Below, one piece after another: positions 30,256-40,059 of a DNA stretch of 64,000 nucleotides (its first letter is position 1; each line of letters begins with the position of its first letter). The stretch is from assembly GCA_029834535.1 (NCBI GenBank), contig JAQMWT010000010.1:62001-126000 (forward strand). Reading direction: 5' to 3'. Origin of the DNA: Chrysophaeum taylorii (lineage: Eukaryota; Sar; Pelagophyceae; Pelagomonadales; Pelagomonadaceae). Position numbers and translations under genes: made by a program. Below the pieces are notes generated by a model that saw only the letters and a program-made list of their open reading frames with translations, did not search any database and was not told the origin of the DNA.

Positions 30256-32256
30256 ATGGGCGATCGTCTTTATTTTCGGGGCCATGCCTGCGCGGCGATC
30301 GCCGTGTTCTTTGGGGTGTGGGCTTTCTTGGCCCCCGCCATCGTCGAGTGGGACTTTCGGAACGACGTCGCCGCCGACGCATCCTTGACGCGAAAGGATG
30401 GGTCGGCCTACAAGGACTTCGTGAAGAATTCAAAGCAGGAGGTGTTTTACAAGATCTCGTACTTTGACTTTCAGAACCCCGACGAAATCTTGAAGGGCGC
30501 CGACCCGGAGGTGGTGGTTCGCGGACCCTACGTGTACCGCGAGTACTACGAGAAATTCGAGACGGAATTCGACGGAAGCCGGAGCCGACTCCACTTCTTC
30601 GAGCAAAAAATTTACGTCTTCGACCCGGAGTTGAGCTGCGCTGGGTGCTCTGACTCTGACGTGATCACGACTCTAGATTTGGTGGCGCTGGAGTTTCTCG
30701 AATATTCGTATTTGGCACCGCGCGCCATCAAATACTTGCTGTGCGAGGGCCAGGCCAGGAACGCCGAGAGGGTAGGCGCTTCGTATTCGCACGTGTCGCC
30801 CTTCGCGCGGAAGAGCGTTCGCGATGCGCACTGGGGCATGTGGGGCGACGGGACCCTCGAGACGGCCATGGACATTTTGGAGTTCCTCGAGCCCGTCGCG
30901 AACACCTCGAGACTTCTCAAGTCTTTCTCGACGCACGCGCCCGGTTTCGAGACTAACTATACGTCCAAGCGCCTCGTAAAAGCGCTGTATGGGTCGAAGG
31001 ATGCCGTGCGGACGGGAGGACGCAAGCACGGCCGCGCGGGGAAAGCGATGCGGCAGCGTCGATACATGGGGGCGTCGGTGGTGAGGTCGTGCTCGAGTCC
31101 GACCGTACCCGCGAACGAAACCGCCCAGATTCCGGCCACCTGCGACCCCCAGCAACCAGAGTGGGACGATGCCGAGGCCCTCGAACACGGCTGGTCCCTC
31201 GCCTACGCGACGGACTTCGCGAGTCGCGTCTACGGCGGCTCGGCTGGCTTCGTCCAGCCGCGCTGGTTGAACCGCGCGAAATTCTCGGGCGGAACGATCT
31301 ACCACAATCTCGCCTCGTTTTACCGCTTTCTCGCGGCCAAAAGGACGAGGGGCCCCGAACACCTCGCCCTCTTCGTGTCCTCTATTTACCGGGCGATTGG
31401 CTTCTCCCGGACCCTCGAGGACGGTCGGATAGAGAGGCGCGGCGTGCCCCTCGAAAGGTACCAACTCGATAGGGGGTACGCGATCGAGGCCGGCAACGAA
31501 TACTCGGTCCAGTTCGACCAGCTCACAACCCCCTCCGGCGTCCTCAACTTGACGCGCGCGGTCGGCCTTCCCCTCTACGCGACGGCCCCCCACTTGTACC
31601 TCGTCGACCCCGCCGTCCAGGCTAGGATCGACGGCATATTCCCCGATAGACGCCTCCACAACGTCTACCTCGACGTCGAACCGCGCTCGGGTGAGGTCGT
31701 CGCCGTCCGCGAGCGCCTCCAGTTCAACGCCCTCCTCTTCAACTACGATCTCCCTGGCCTTCTCGAGGACGACCCCATCATCGGAGACCGCCTTCCGGGC
31801 GACCGCGTCCTCGAGTGCGCGGCCGAGAGAGCCAACTGGACGCTTCCCGACCGGTGGCACGACGGACGACTCAACCAAGACGCCCTCATCGTGCCGATCG
31901 GCTACATCTCCGAGGGCTACGATCTGAGGGATGACTCCATGAAAGACCTCGCCGAGGATCTCGCAGACGTCGACGCTTTTGCGCGCGTTTTATTCGGCCT
32001 TTGCGCCTGCCTCTCGGGCCTCTTTTCCCTCGCCGCCGCCTACTACTACGCCCATCCCCTCGACGACGACCACGACCACGACCACCATGACGACGAGGGC
32101 CGTGGTGATCTCGAGTCCAAGAAGTCGTGGTCGGCATACCTCTGCTGCTCTTGCTCCCGCGAGAAAAAGGCGAAGAATGACCTTTCCGACTCCCTCCTCC
32201 ACCAAGAAGACACCACAGAGCCCCGCACCACCATGGTCGACGAACCATCGCTCTGA
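30256..32256 (+). CDS. CD36/LIMP-2 family class B scavenger receptor-like protein
   Basis: 666 residues with the two-membrane-anchor topology of the CD36 family. An N-terminal anchor spans about 8-28; the large lumenal domain follows; the C-terminal anchor is near 577-597, followed by a His/Asp-rich cytosolic tail (D-D-D-H-D-H-D-H-H-D-D) and a Cys cluster (C-C-S-C). Y-F-D-F-Q-N-P-D-E-I-L-K-G and V-R-G-P-Y-V-Y-R-E-Y-Y match the signature of the family (Y-x-F-x-x-x-N-P-x-x-x-x-x-G, G-P-Y-x-Y-R-E). Animal members bind lipids and lipoproteins or sort lysosomal enzymes; homologues occur in algae and amoebae with unknown ligands. In this protein the insertion with R-x-R-R-Y at about 260-275 is basic. 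Start: ATG at 30256. Divergent from the ArfGAP gene. Confidence 0.85.
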   Translation: MGDRLYFRGHACAAIAVFFGVWAFLAPAIVEWDFRNDVAADASLTRKDGSAYKDFVKNSKQEVFYKISYFDFQNPDEILKGADPEVVVRGPYVYREYYEKFETEFDGSRSRLHFFEQKIYVFDPELSCAGCSDSDVITTLDLVALEFLEYSYLAPRAIKYLLCEGQARNAERVGASYSHVSPFARKSVRDAHWGMWGDGTLETAMDILEFLEPVANTSRLLKSFSTHAPGFETNYTSKRLVKALYGSKDAVRTGGRKHGRAGKAMRQRRYMGASVVRSCSSPTVPANETAQIPATCDPQQPEWDDAEALEHGWSLAYATDFASRVYGGSAGFVQPRWLNRAKFSGGTIYHNLASFYRFLAAKRTRGPEHLALFVSSIYRAIGFSRTLEDGRIERRGVPLERYQLDRGYAIEAGNEYSVQFDQLTTPSGVLNLTRAVGLPLYATAPHLYLVDPAVQARIDGIFPDRRLHNVYLDVEPRSGEVVAVRERLQFNALLFNYDLPGLLEDDPIIGDRLPGDRVLECAAERANWTLPDRWHDGRLNQDALIVPIGYISEGYDLRDDSMKDLAEDLADVDAFARVLFGLCACLSGLFSLAAAYYYAHPLDDDHDHDHHDDEGRGDLESKKSWSAYLCCSCSREKKAKNDLSDSLLHQEDTTEPRTTMVDEPSL

Positions 32257-33046
32257 CTCCTTCCTCCAATTCGCCGCCGCCGCCGCCGCCGCCGCCGCCT
32301 CGCGTGCTCTGTAGCTTCTCTCTCTGGTGGCTGCGCGCCGTTGTCGAGTGTGTTATAATATTTATCCTCGGATGCCTCCTCCATCATCTATAATCCGAGG
32401 GCGTCTTCTTCTTTTTCGTCGCGGGGGTGTTCCATGGTTTTTTTCTCAGTTACATCCTCCTCCAGGACGATGCCGGGGTATAGACCCAACATGTCGTCGT
32501 CGTCGTCGTCGTCGAGAACGCGTGCGTTTAGATTTCCTCCGCGCGAAACTGCGCGCGCCTATGGAGCTTGGCGAGCGGGCGCGGGCACGACCCCCCCCGT
32601 GGACGTCACACGCGCCACAACGCGCATCTGACAGACAGACAGACAGACAGACGCGCGATATAGGTCCTTACGTAGTCGAGTGGCGAAGCGACCGCCGCGC
32701 AACTGCGTGATGCGCAACTGCGTGACTGCCAGCGCCGGCGCTGCCCATCCTCCGGGACCTCCTGGGCTCAGTTTCGCACCACACTCCTACAGCCTCAGAT
32801 GGCGGGAAATCACTCTGGGTTATTAATCCTTCTGCCTTCTTGCGCTCTTCGTCCTTCGCAGGCACCCTTTTTTTGCTAGGGTCGTTCGTGGCATCACATT
32901 TCTGAAGTGCTTTGCCCCCCCAATTACTGTGTCTTTAAATGTCGACTGTCACTTTTGGGGGGTGAATTCTAGGAGTGATAGAATCCGAAAACATTCCGCA
33001 GAACGACAAGAAAACAACTTTCCTTGAATTTCAGGTTCTGGGGTCG
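32257..33046. other. intergenic region with microsatellites
   Basis: GCC repeat at 32273-32300, CGT repeat at 32490-32515 and CAGA repeat at 32628-32652. TTGAATTTCAG at 33024-33034, just before the next ATG, looks like a splice acceptor. No gene is recognised. Confidence 0.6.
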
Positions 33047-34033
33047 ATGTTGGTGTTCACGTTTTTCGCCGGCGTCGCCCGCGGGTTCGGGTACACCAAG
33101 GGGAGCGAGGAGTTCTTCGACCTCGTTGGTGATGCGTTGTATCCCGAGGGAATCCTCACCCTCCCGAGTGGCGAGGTGTTGGTCGGCGGATTTGGCGATG
33201 GATCGCTCCAATTCATTAACGGCGGCGACTACTTTAGCGCACCCGGCGAGAATGGCATGGTCATCGCCGTCGGCTTTGCGGTGGATGGGGACATGCTGTG
33301 GGTTGCAAACTTCAACTTCAACGTGACCGGGGGCATTCCGGGGTCGCAGCTCAAGGCATTCAGCTTGAACGGCACGCTCGTCGCCACGTTTCCCTCCTTC
33401 GAGGATTACGAGCTGGGCGTCTTTTTCAACGAAGTCGCTGTGACGGGCGGCAGAGTCTACGTGTCGGATACCTTCACGAATCAAATTTGGACGGCAACGC
33501 TCACCGCGGGAGTCGAAGTCCTGGTTTCGGACGACCTCCTCGTCAATCCAGACCCCGACCGTCCCTTTGGCCAGAACGGACTCGCGGCGACCCCCGACGG
33601 CAGGTACCTGATCGTCTCGGTAATGGATCGCCTCGACGCGGGCGACGGCCGCCTCGTCCGCGTGGATTTAGTATCAAACGAGGTCGCGAACGTCACGCTC
33701 TCCGGCGCCACGGCCGAGTTTGCCGGCTCCGATGGCATGTTCTTCTACACCGACTCCATGATGTTCATGGTCAATGTCTTTTCGGCAGCGGGCGCCATCA
33801 TTACTGCCGACTTTTCCGATGATTTTTCCGCGGCAACCCTCGTCGTCCGCGACGCGTTCCAAGATGCCTACGACCGTCCCACCGCCAGCGACATCAAGGA
33901 CGACCGCCTTTTCACCGTCAATTCACAGCTCAACCACATCATTGACGACAACGACGGCCAATTCGGCACCGACCCGGAACTCCCCTTTCAAGTCGTCTCC
34001 GTCCCCTTGGCCGACCTCCTCGGCGAATCTTAA
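33047..34033 (+). CDS. SMP-30/gluconolactonase-like beta-propeller, probably secreted
   Basis: The frame is open from 32975, but that codon is GTG; the first ATG is at 33047, giving 328 residues that begin with a signal-peptide-like M-L-V-F-T-F-F-A-G-V-A-R-G. The rest has recurring four-stranded blades: Y-P-E-G-I-L-T-L-P-S-G-E-V-L-V-G-G-F near the start, then S-L-N-G-T-L-V-A-T-F, V-Y-V-S-D-T-F-T-N-Q-I-W and G-L-A-A-T-P-D-G-R-Y-L-I-V, typical of six-bladed SMP-30/gluconolactonase/NHL-type propellers. The acidic residues that bind metal in true lactonases could not be assigned with certainty, so the enzyme activity is open. TTTCAG twelve bases before the ATG suggests a possible 5' exon; if so, the true N-terminus lies upstream. 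Confidence 0.65.
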   Translation: MLVFTFFAGVARGFGYTKGSEEFFDLVGDALYPEGILTLPSGEVLVGGFGDGSLQFINGGDYFSAPGENGMVIAVGFAVDGDMLWVANFNFNVTGGIPGSQLKAFSLNGTLVATFPSFEDYELGVFFNEVAVTGGRVYVSDTFTNQIWTATLTAGVEVLVSDDLLVNPDPDRPFGQNGLAATPDGRYLIVSVMDRLDAGDGRLVRVDLVSNEVANVTLSGATAEFAGSDGMFFYTDSMMFMVNVFSAAGAIITADFSDDFSAATLVVRDAFQDAYDRPTASDIKDDRLFTVNSQLNHIIDDNDGQFGTDPELPFQVVSVPLADLLGES

Positions 34034-35325
34034 TCTTAATGCTTCTCATTTTTCGAGCGAACAGCGGTGCGTGCTTTTTGTGGACAACGGGGTTGATGAG
34101 GCACATCGAGTTTTGGGCGGACAACCCGTTATCGTTCCTCCTCCAGGCTTAGCAGCAGGGCCGCGAGGCGCGGCTACAAAAAAAGTTGCGCGACAACGAC
34201 AACGACAGCGCGAAGGTAGGTTCCACGAGTCGACATCTACTACAACATAGGTCGACGTACGGCCCGTTCTGTGGGTGGTCATTTCTGTTTTAATAAAGCG
34301 GTGATCAGACATTATAGAGCACGGGGATCGTGGCTGGCATCGTCTGGGATTGTGTGCCGGTGCGAGTACTATTGTGGCTTTGACATTTTTGTGCTCTCGT
34401 CGTCCAGGCAAGGGTTTGTTGAGGTAATAAAACTCGTACTCCTGCGCGCCCTTGGGAAACGAACGATCACTGCGCTCGGGCGACGTCGATAGACGGATAA
34501 CCATTTGATAACCATTTTTAGCTGGGTTCTATGCACCACGCGTACAGAAGACGCGCTGCACCCCCGAGCTGACTGATAAATTCCCTAATTAAGCGACCAA
34601 CAAGGATCCCTCCCGGCTCTAGTAAGAGCTGGTCCGAGGCACAACGTGCACACGTCGAGAGCTCGTCGTGTCGCCGAGAACTCGCGGGCACACTTGAGCT
34701 TCGCGAAAACGAAGATGACGACACGGCGAGCCAGACCAGCTCGTGCACCGACATTCCCAAAAACTGGCTGCTTCAGAGAGAGAGGTGCGCGCGCATGCAG
34801 CCTCCCGAGGAAAGAAAACAGGGGAGCTGGCTTTTTTTGTGATGTCTCGATGGTAGCATTCACGCGTTGAAGGCCATGATGACAAGAGTACCGAACAACA
34901 CATCACCGAGGAACGGCTTTTAAATAATAAATCTTCGAACGACAAGAATATTCACTCGCGCATCGTCGAATTAAAAACAAACCGAATTTTAAAGGCAAGA
35001 AAAACGTACCGCCACGCGGAGCTCACCAGCAGCAGCGCCTACTGCAAAAAAAAACTCTTCTTGTTTCCTTGCCCGGCGGTAAAGAGTTGTGCTTTCAAAG
35101 TTCTCGATTCGGACGCAGGACACATCCTTCATGGGGCTTGGTGACGGTCACCTCCTCTAAAGCTGCCTGGATACGTCACGTCTTGGCTCGGCCACCTCCG
35201 GGCTGCTGCTGCTGCTGCTGCTGCTATATCACGCGCGACCTTGTTGCCGTTCTAACAAGTGTGGTTCTCGCGGTCGGTCGAAAAGAGAGCTCGCCCGCCG
35301 GGGGATAAGCTTAATTTTGTGTGTG
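34034..35325. other. intergenic region without recognised gene
   Basis: 1.3 kb with several AT-rich patches (34890-35050) and a CTG repeat at 35208-35224. Open frames are short and have no recognisable domain. Confidence 0.6.
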
Positions 35326-37485
35326 ATGGTTAGGCCACCACCACCAGTAATCATGGTTTTCGGGGTGTTGTCGGCCGCGGCGACGTCGCCGTTGGTCGTG
35401 CCCGAATCCGTGCTGGACGAGGCAGCGGAGCGCGTGAAGGTGTACGTCTACAAGGAGCGGGGGAAAAAACCGTCGCTGGGGGAACCGTCGGGGCGGATCT
35501 ACTGGCAGCTCGAAGGGCGACTCGTGCGCGGTCTGCCGCGCACCTCCAAGGCGTCCGAGGCGACGCATTTTTGGATCCCGCACGCGCTCATGGCGCACTG
35601 GCGACCCCCGAGCACCGAGGCGCGCGCGCGACTCGAGAGTTATTACCGACGCCGGCTGCGACCGACGCTGGAGAAGGTGCTCAACAAGCTGCCGTACTTC
35701 AACAAATCCCGCGACGCGCACCTGTTCGCGTACGCGTACGACTTGGGTCCCGTGTGCGAGGCCGAGGGCAGCATTCTCGACGACCCGCTCTTCCAGCAGG
35801 TCGTCCACGGGAGTCGCGTCGTGGGGTATCACGCGCGCGACGCGGCTTTCGACGATTCGCTGGCCGCTTCTGTCCCCAGGTTTGGGAGGAGACCCAAGTT
35901 GCGATTCGGGGCGCGGCGGAGCTGCTGGGGGGCGCGGGACGTCGCGGTGCCGCAGTTCAACAAGTTCCACGCTCGCGGATTTTCTGACGGAACGACGGAA
36001 GCGGCGCGCGGCGAAGACGGCAAATGGGTCGCGCGGCTCGTCCGAGAAGCAAAGAGGCGGAAGGCGACCTTCTTCTTCCGCGGCCAGATCGTCACGGGCC
36101 GCTGCTCGGCCACCGTGCGGTTCTGGCTCGCGCGATACTGCGCGACGCGTCCGTGGTGCGCGTCGGACGGCGACGCGCGGTCGGCCGTTTTCGCGCCCGC
36201 GCCGGGAGGCTGGGGCTGCTGGTCGTCGCGGTTTTACGACGCCGTCGATGCCGTCACCATCCCGGTGCGCCTCGCCGACGGCCTCGTCGAGCCCTTCGCC
36301 CGTCTCCTCAACTACTCGGCCTTCGTCCGGACCCTAGAGACCGGCGGCGACCGGGAGACCCTCGACTCGGACGGCCTCGCCGCGGCGTTCGACGCCATGC
36401 ACGCCGAGGCGACGGCCTGGCGCCGCGACTGCGCCGCCGCCGCCTCTTCTTCGGATGATGACCTCTGCCTCTCGAACCCCCTCTCCCGCACCATGCGAGC
36501 CCTCGCCCTCGCACGCCCCTTCCTCGGCTGGGACGACCGCCGCCACGCGGGTCGCAACGCCTTCGCCCTCTTCCTCGCCGACCTCTACCTCCGACATAAC
36601 CGGAGCAGTTCTTCTCTACCAATGGTAATAAGCAGGGGCGGTTCGTATGTTCCTCCTCCTCCTCCTCAGGAAGCCCCGCAGTTCTCCGGGATGGACTTTT
36701 TTGAAGGCGTCGAGGGCGAGGCAGTTTTTGTAGCACGCCTTGAGCTTGGGGAATTTGGCCAGGTCGACGCGACGGTTGAGGTTGGGGTTTGTCTGGGACC
36801 AGTGGACCTGGGGCATCACGAAGACGTCGGCCATGGAAGGCTGGTCCCCGACGAGGAAGTTGCCCGGCGCGGGCGGGACGCGCGCGAGGTCGATGCACAT
36901 TTCTTCGGGCGAGTTCAGCGCGTCCTCGAGCTCTCGAAACCCCATCTCGAGCCAGTGGCGGTGCCAGCGGTCGAGTCCCTCCGCGTCGACCTTCAAGCCT
37001 TGCTGCAAGAACCGGTCGACGCGGTAGTATCCGAAGGGCGCGATCTCCGTCGCCGACGCCGTCGCGAGCCGCCGCGCCTGCGACCGCGCGGAGACGTCCG
37101 TCGGCAGCAGCGACGGTCCCTTCGCCTTGAACTCGTTCAAAAAGTTGAAGATAGCCCCGGGTGCCTGGACGCGCTTCTCCCCGACCATCAAGTGCGGCTT
37201 TTTTCCGACCGAGTCCGGCCTGCCGTCTGGCCTTATTTCGACAGGCATCATCACTTCGGTAAATGGAATCTGCCTCGCGTGAAGCACGAACCGCGTCAAG
37301 ACGGACGTCGAGGACGTGGGAAACCCGTGGAGAACCACCGGCGCGCTCGTCATGTCATCACTCTGGTGCTGCCTCACAACTGGTGGTGCCTCAACCACGG
37401 AAACCTCACTGTCACAGAACTTCAACACAGCCGCAACCAGAGTTGTAGTGGAGGAGGGAGGAGGAGGAGGGTAAGCATGCAATAA
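35326..37485 (+). CDS. exostosin-type glycosyltransferase (GT47), 3' part uncertain
   Basis: ATG at 35326 (or 35353) begins a protein with a hydrophobic N-terminal segment (V-I-M-V-F-G-V-L-S-A-A-A) suited to a signal anchor for the Golgi. V-K-V-Y-V-Y at about 38, F-W-I-P-H, D-V-A-V-P-Q-F at about 207, A-T-F-F-F-R-G-Q-I and G-W-G-C-W-S-S-R-F-Y-D-A-V (about 295) followed by I-P-V-R-L-A-D-G-L-V-E-P-F are the conserved core of GT47, which transfers sugars from nucleotide sugars in cell-wall or proteoglycan assembly. The recognisable domain ends near 36600 (L-Y-L-R-H-N). From there to 37485 the frame runs antisense through the whole GST gene and is probably not coding; the true end may follow splicing at a GTAATAAG near 36628 or be incorrectly predicted by the open frame. 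The core call is firm, the 3' end is not. Confidence 0.75.
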   Translation: MVRPPPPVIMVFGVLSAAATSPLVVPESVLDEAAERVKVYVYKERGKKPSLGEPSGRIYWQLEGRLVRGLPRTSKASEATHFWIPHALMAHWRPPSTEARARLESYYRRRLRPTLEKVLNKLPYFNKSRDAHLFAYAYDLGPVCEAEGSILDDPLFQQVVHGSRVVGYHARDAAFDDSLAASVPRFGRRPKLRFGARRSCWGARDVAVPQFNKFHARGFSDGTTEAARGEDGKWVARLVREAKRRKATFFFRGQIVTGRCSATVRFWLARYCATRPWCASDGDARSAVFAPAPGGWGCWSSRFYDAVDAVTIPVRLADGLVEPFARLLNYSAFVRTLETGGDRETLDSDGLAAAFDAMHAEATAWRRDCAAAASSSDDDLCLSNPLSRTMRALALARPFLGWDDRRHAGRNAFALFLADLYLRHNRSSSSLPMVISRGGSYVPPPPPQEAPQFSGMDFFEGVEGEAVFVARLELGEFGQVDATVEVGVCLGPVDLGHHEDVGHGRLVPDEEVARRGRDAREVDAHFFGRVQRVLELSKPHLEPVAVPAVESLRVDLQALLQEPVDAVVSEGRDLRRRRRREPPRLRPRGDVRRQQRRSLRLELVQKVEDSPGCLDALLPDHQVRLFSDRVRPAVWPYFDRHHHFGKWNLPRVKHEPRQDGRRGRGKPVENHRRARHVITLVLPHNWWCLNHGNLTVTELQHSRNQSCSGGGRRRRVSMQ
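36616..37353 (-). CDS. zeta-like glutathione S-transferase / maleylacetoacetate isomerase
   Basis: The frame is open to 37482, but the homologous part starts at M-T-S-A-P-V-V, whose ATG is at 37351-37353; this gives 245 residues. The N-terminal thioredoxin fold (about 3-80) has S-T-S-V-L-T-R-F-V-L-H near the active-site Ser and A-P-G-A-I-F-N-F-L-N-E, the glutathione-binding helix. In the C-terminal all-alpha domain, G-N-F-L-V-G-D-Q-P-S-M-A-D-V-F-V-M-P-Q-V closely matches zeta-class enzymes, which isomerise maleylacetoacetate in tyrosine breakdown. The zeta S-S-C motif is not present as such, so the exact class is open. The gene is convergent with, and overlapped by, the GT47 open frame; its start is 147 bp from the divergent ankyrin-type gene. 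Confidence 0.82.
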   Translation of the reverse strand: MTSAPVVLHGFPTSSTSVLTRFVLHARQIPFTEVMMPVEIRPDGRPDSVGKKPHLMVGEKRVQAPGAIFNFLNEFKAKGPSLLPTDVSARSQARRLATASATEIAPFGYYRVDRFLQQGLKVDAEGLDRWHRHWLEMGFRELEDALNSPEEMCIDLARVPPAPGNFLVGDQPSMADVFVMPQVHWSQTNPNLNRRVDLAKFPKLKACYKNCLALDAFKKVHPGELRGFLRRRRRNIRTAPAYYHW

Positions 37486-37500
37486 TCAGGTTCGGCCGAG

Positions 37501-38679
37501 ATGTCGTCGTCGTCCTACGAGCCGGCGCCTCAAAGCTTTGTGGCCAAGCACGCTTTGCGGGAACTCGTGGACATGAGGGCGCGCGTGATGCTGAACGGCG
37601 TGGAGGACATCGAGGAGCTCGAGGCCGTGATAGAAGCGAAGGAGGCGTGGGTGTTCGGGTTGCTCGAGGGAGTCTCGCACGGCGCTTTAGTCGCCTTGTC
37701 GCGGAGACGAATTGAGACCCAGGAACATCTCGTCGAGATCTCGAAACTGTTCGATAAAGTCGGCGTCGAGCAGCACGTGCGCGAGCTGCTGGTTCGGATG
37801 GTACCGGGCCGCGGATACGACCCAGACGTGGACGAGAACGTCCGATTACCTCGGGGCGTATCTTCGGATTCGGACGGCACCGAAGAGGAGCTCGCGGAGT
37901 TTGTTAGGCTCGGGGCGATCGACTGGGTCGCCATGTGCTTGCACGACCACGCCGGCCTCGGACGTCACGCGTGTCGCGTCGCCGCCGAGGCCGGAAGCCT
38001 CGAAGTCCTCTCGTGGGCTCGGGCCCGGGGCTACGCGTGGGACGAACGCACCTGCTCGAGTGCTGCAGAGGGCGGTCACCTTGATGTGTTGAAATGGGCG
38101 CGCCAGCACGGCTGCCCCTGGGACGTTCGAACCTGCACCGTTGCCGCCGCTTCGGGTCGGCTCGACGTCCTCAAATGGGCGCGCGACAACGACTGTCCTT
38201 GGGACGCCTGGACGTGCGCGGAAGCCGCTCGATTCGGCCACCTCGAGGTCTTACAGTGGGCTCGCAACAACGGTTGTCCTTGGAACGACCTCACGTGCTC
38301 CCGAGCTGCGCACGCGGGCCATCTCCAAATCCTCAAGTGGGCCCGGGAACGAGGCTGTCCTTGGAACGAACTCGCGTGCACCCAGGCCGCGCTCGGCGGC
38401 CATCTCGACTTGCTCGAGTGGGCGCGTCGCAATGGCTGCCCGTGGGACGAGGCTACCTGCTCCATGGCAGCCAGGGCCGGCCATCTACACGTCCTGAAGT
38501 GGGCGCACGCAAATGGCTGCCCCTGGGACGAATGGACGTGTACCTGGGCGGCCCTCTTCGGAAACCTCCGAGTTCTCGAGTGGGCGAGGCAAAACGACTG
38601 CCCGTGGGACAAATCAAAGTGCGAGGCTGCGACCGACGCCGACGTCCGCACTTGGGTGCAAGCACAACCAGATCAGTAA
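37501..38679 (+). CDS. ankyrin-type repeat protein (WAR..GCPW repeats)
   Basis: 392 residues. Residues about 170-385 are eight 27-residue repeats with consensus L-x-V-L-x-W-A-R-x-x-G-C-P-W-D-x-x-T-C-x-x-A-A-x-x-G-H, a shortened ankyrin variant widespread as large families in stramenopile and haptophyte algae, oomycetes and some giant viruses. The N-terminal 140 residues are helical and acidic, with no recognised domain. Such proteins are assumed to be interaction scaffolds; the partner is unknown. The repeats are similar at DNA level, so unequal exchange is likely. Start: ATG at 37501, with GST divergent just upstream. Relics of the same family follow downstream to about 43300. Confidence 0.9.
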   Translation: MSSSSYEPAPQSFVAKHALRELVDMRARVMLNGVEDIEELEAVIEAKEAWVFGLLEGVSHGALVALSRRRIETQEHLVEISKLFDKVGVEQHVRELLVRMVPGRGYDPDVDENVRLPRGVSSDSDGTEEELAEFVRLGAIDWVAMCLHDHAGLGRHACRVAAEAGSLEVLSWARARGYAWDERTCSSAAEGGHLDVLKWARQHGCPWDVRTCTVAAASGRLDVLKWARDNDCPWDAWTCAEAARFGHLEVLQWARNNGCPWNDLTCSRAAHAGHLQILKWARERGCPWNELACTQAALGGHLDLLEWARRNGCPWDEATCSMAARAGHLHVLKWAHANGCPWDEWTCTWAALFGNLRVLEWARQNDCPWDKSKCEAATDADVRTWVQAQPDQ

Positions 38680-38835
38680 GGCGACGAAGCCGCCTTAGAT
38701 TCTTATTTCCACGACTTAAGAGAAGCTTGCTTCTTGGCGCCTTTGGAATGACCGAAACCTAACCTCGATCGAGAGGAATTTTTTGGAGCCAGTTTCAGGC
38801 CACCTCTCGAGAGGTCCGCGAGTGGGCCCACGAAG

Positions 38836-38865
38836 AAGAAGAAGAAGAAGAAGAAGAAGAAGACG
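38836..38865 (+). repeat. (GAA)n microsatellite
   Basis: About ten GAA units. Confidence 0.95.
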
Positions 38866-38879
38866 GCAAGTACCGATAC

Positions 38880-39290
38880 GATATGCGCGCAGATCAAGCT
38901 GATGAGGTGGCCACCCACCACATCGAGATCCTCGTCGAGCGAGCGCGCGCCGACGACTGCCCGATCGACGTGCGTGCCGAGCCAGCAAAGAAAAAAGAAA
39001 GGGTGGCCACTTCCTTCCTTCCTCCCTCCCTCCCTCCATAAAAAGTCCCCGAGCAGGGTGGCGCGCGCCAACGGCTGGGAGTGGGACCCCAAACCGCAAA
39101 CTGCAGCAGCACGCAGCCACCGCGAATTATTGAAGTGGCCGCGGTTGAACGAACGTCCCGTCCCTGGAGAGCGGACGTTCGTGGTGTGGTGGCGAACGCT
39201 GGACACTTTCACGTCTGGGTGACTTGACGTGCTTTCAGGCAGCAGAGGCCGGTCGCGTCGAGATGTCTCTTTAAGCGGGCCTCGCACAGC
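38880..39290 (+). pseudogene. ankyrin-type repeat gene relic
   Basis: Blocks of the same repeat family are out of frame with one another: H-H-I-E-I-L-V-E-R-A-R-A-D-D-C-P-I-D at about 38917, A-R-A-N-G-W-E-W-D-P-K-P-Q-T-A-A-A at about 39066, E-L-L-K-W-P-R-L-N-E-R-P at about 39128, and T-C-F-Q-A-A-E-A-G-R-V-E-M-S-L ending at a TAA at 39270-39272. CT-rich and GA-rich runs interrupt it. It probably derives from tandem duplication of the intact gene at 37501-38679. Confidence 0.7.
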
Positions 39291-40059
39291 CCGTTGTCGC
39301 TCAAAGCCGATTTTTTGTGCTAGCGCGGGCGACGTCCCGTATATATTAAAGCGGGGGGTGCGGAGGGAAGACGCATTTTTTTTCCGACTTAAACTTAACT
39401 GCCTTCGACGACGATGAATAAGTGACCCGTGCGAACTTGATTGAACCCCGCGTTGCTTCCTTTCTCTCCCTCTCGGGGACTACTGCTCGGGGACAGTCTA
39501 CGCGAGAGGAGGCCGGTCTCGTAAGAAAAAACGCAGGTGTGCCCATCAATTGCCCACCAAGCATCCGTGCGCGTATTGATTGGCAGCACAGCTCGCGTTG
39601 GATTGGCACGATATCCCGAGCGAGTGCGGACGTCTACCTCAAGGTCGTGTCGTGACCGAGTTCTCAAAGGTCGCGGGGGTTCGGCGTATGTTGAGAGTGC
39701 GGTGAGTGTAGGGGAAGCCGGGCGACGCGTGTCCCAACAGGAGATGCGTATGCGGTGGCGAGTTGGCAACTATTGCCGATTGGGAGGGCAGTGGGCCATC
39801 TCAAGGAAGGGTTCGAGATAATGCGGGGTGCAAGCCCCCGCGAACAACAACGACAACAACAACAAGTCGGCCGTTCCGAAATGCAATGGGTCGTGCCATT
39901 GGTGAGCGCGATTGGGGTTGAGGTTTCTATAAGGCGGGGGTTGCACAGGAGTATCGCGTCAGACGGCGGAAGGTCGTCTGGTATTTAGACACCAAACGGA
40001 CGGACGAAAGCTGGCTTGGGGGGCTCAACGTGGTTTGAAAGAGCGCTCGTCTACTCATT
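39291..40059. other. gene-poor stretch
   Basis: No gene recognised. An A/T run TTTTTTTTCCGACTT at about 39376 resembles sequence after the PKS stop at 58846-58880; a CAA repeat lies at 39844-39864. Confidence 0.5.

Noticed and set aside
30673-31878. 401-codon frame antisense to the CD36-like gene
   Set aside because: No domain; arises from third-position G/C bias of the true gene.
39755-39860. tRNA gene suggested by GGGTTCGAG near 39810
   Set aside because: No acceptor stem, D-arm or anticodon arm can be folded around it. A similar GGTTCGAAT at about 46785 was rejected for the same reason.
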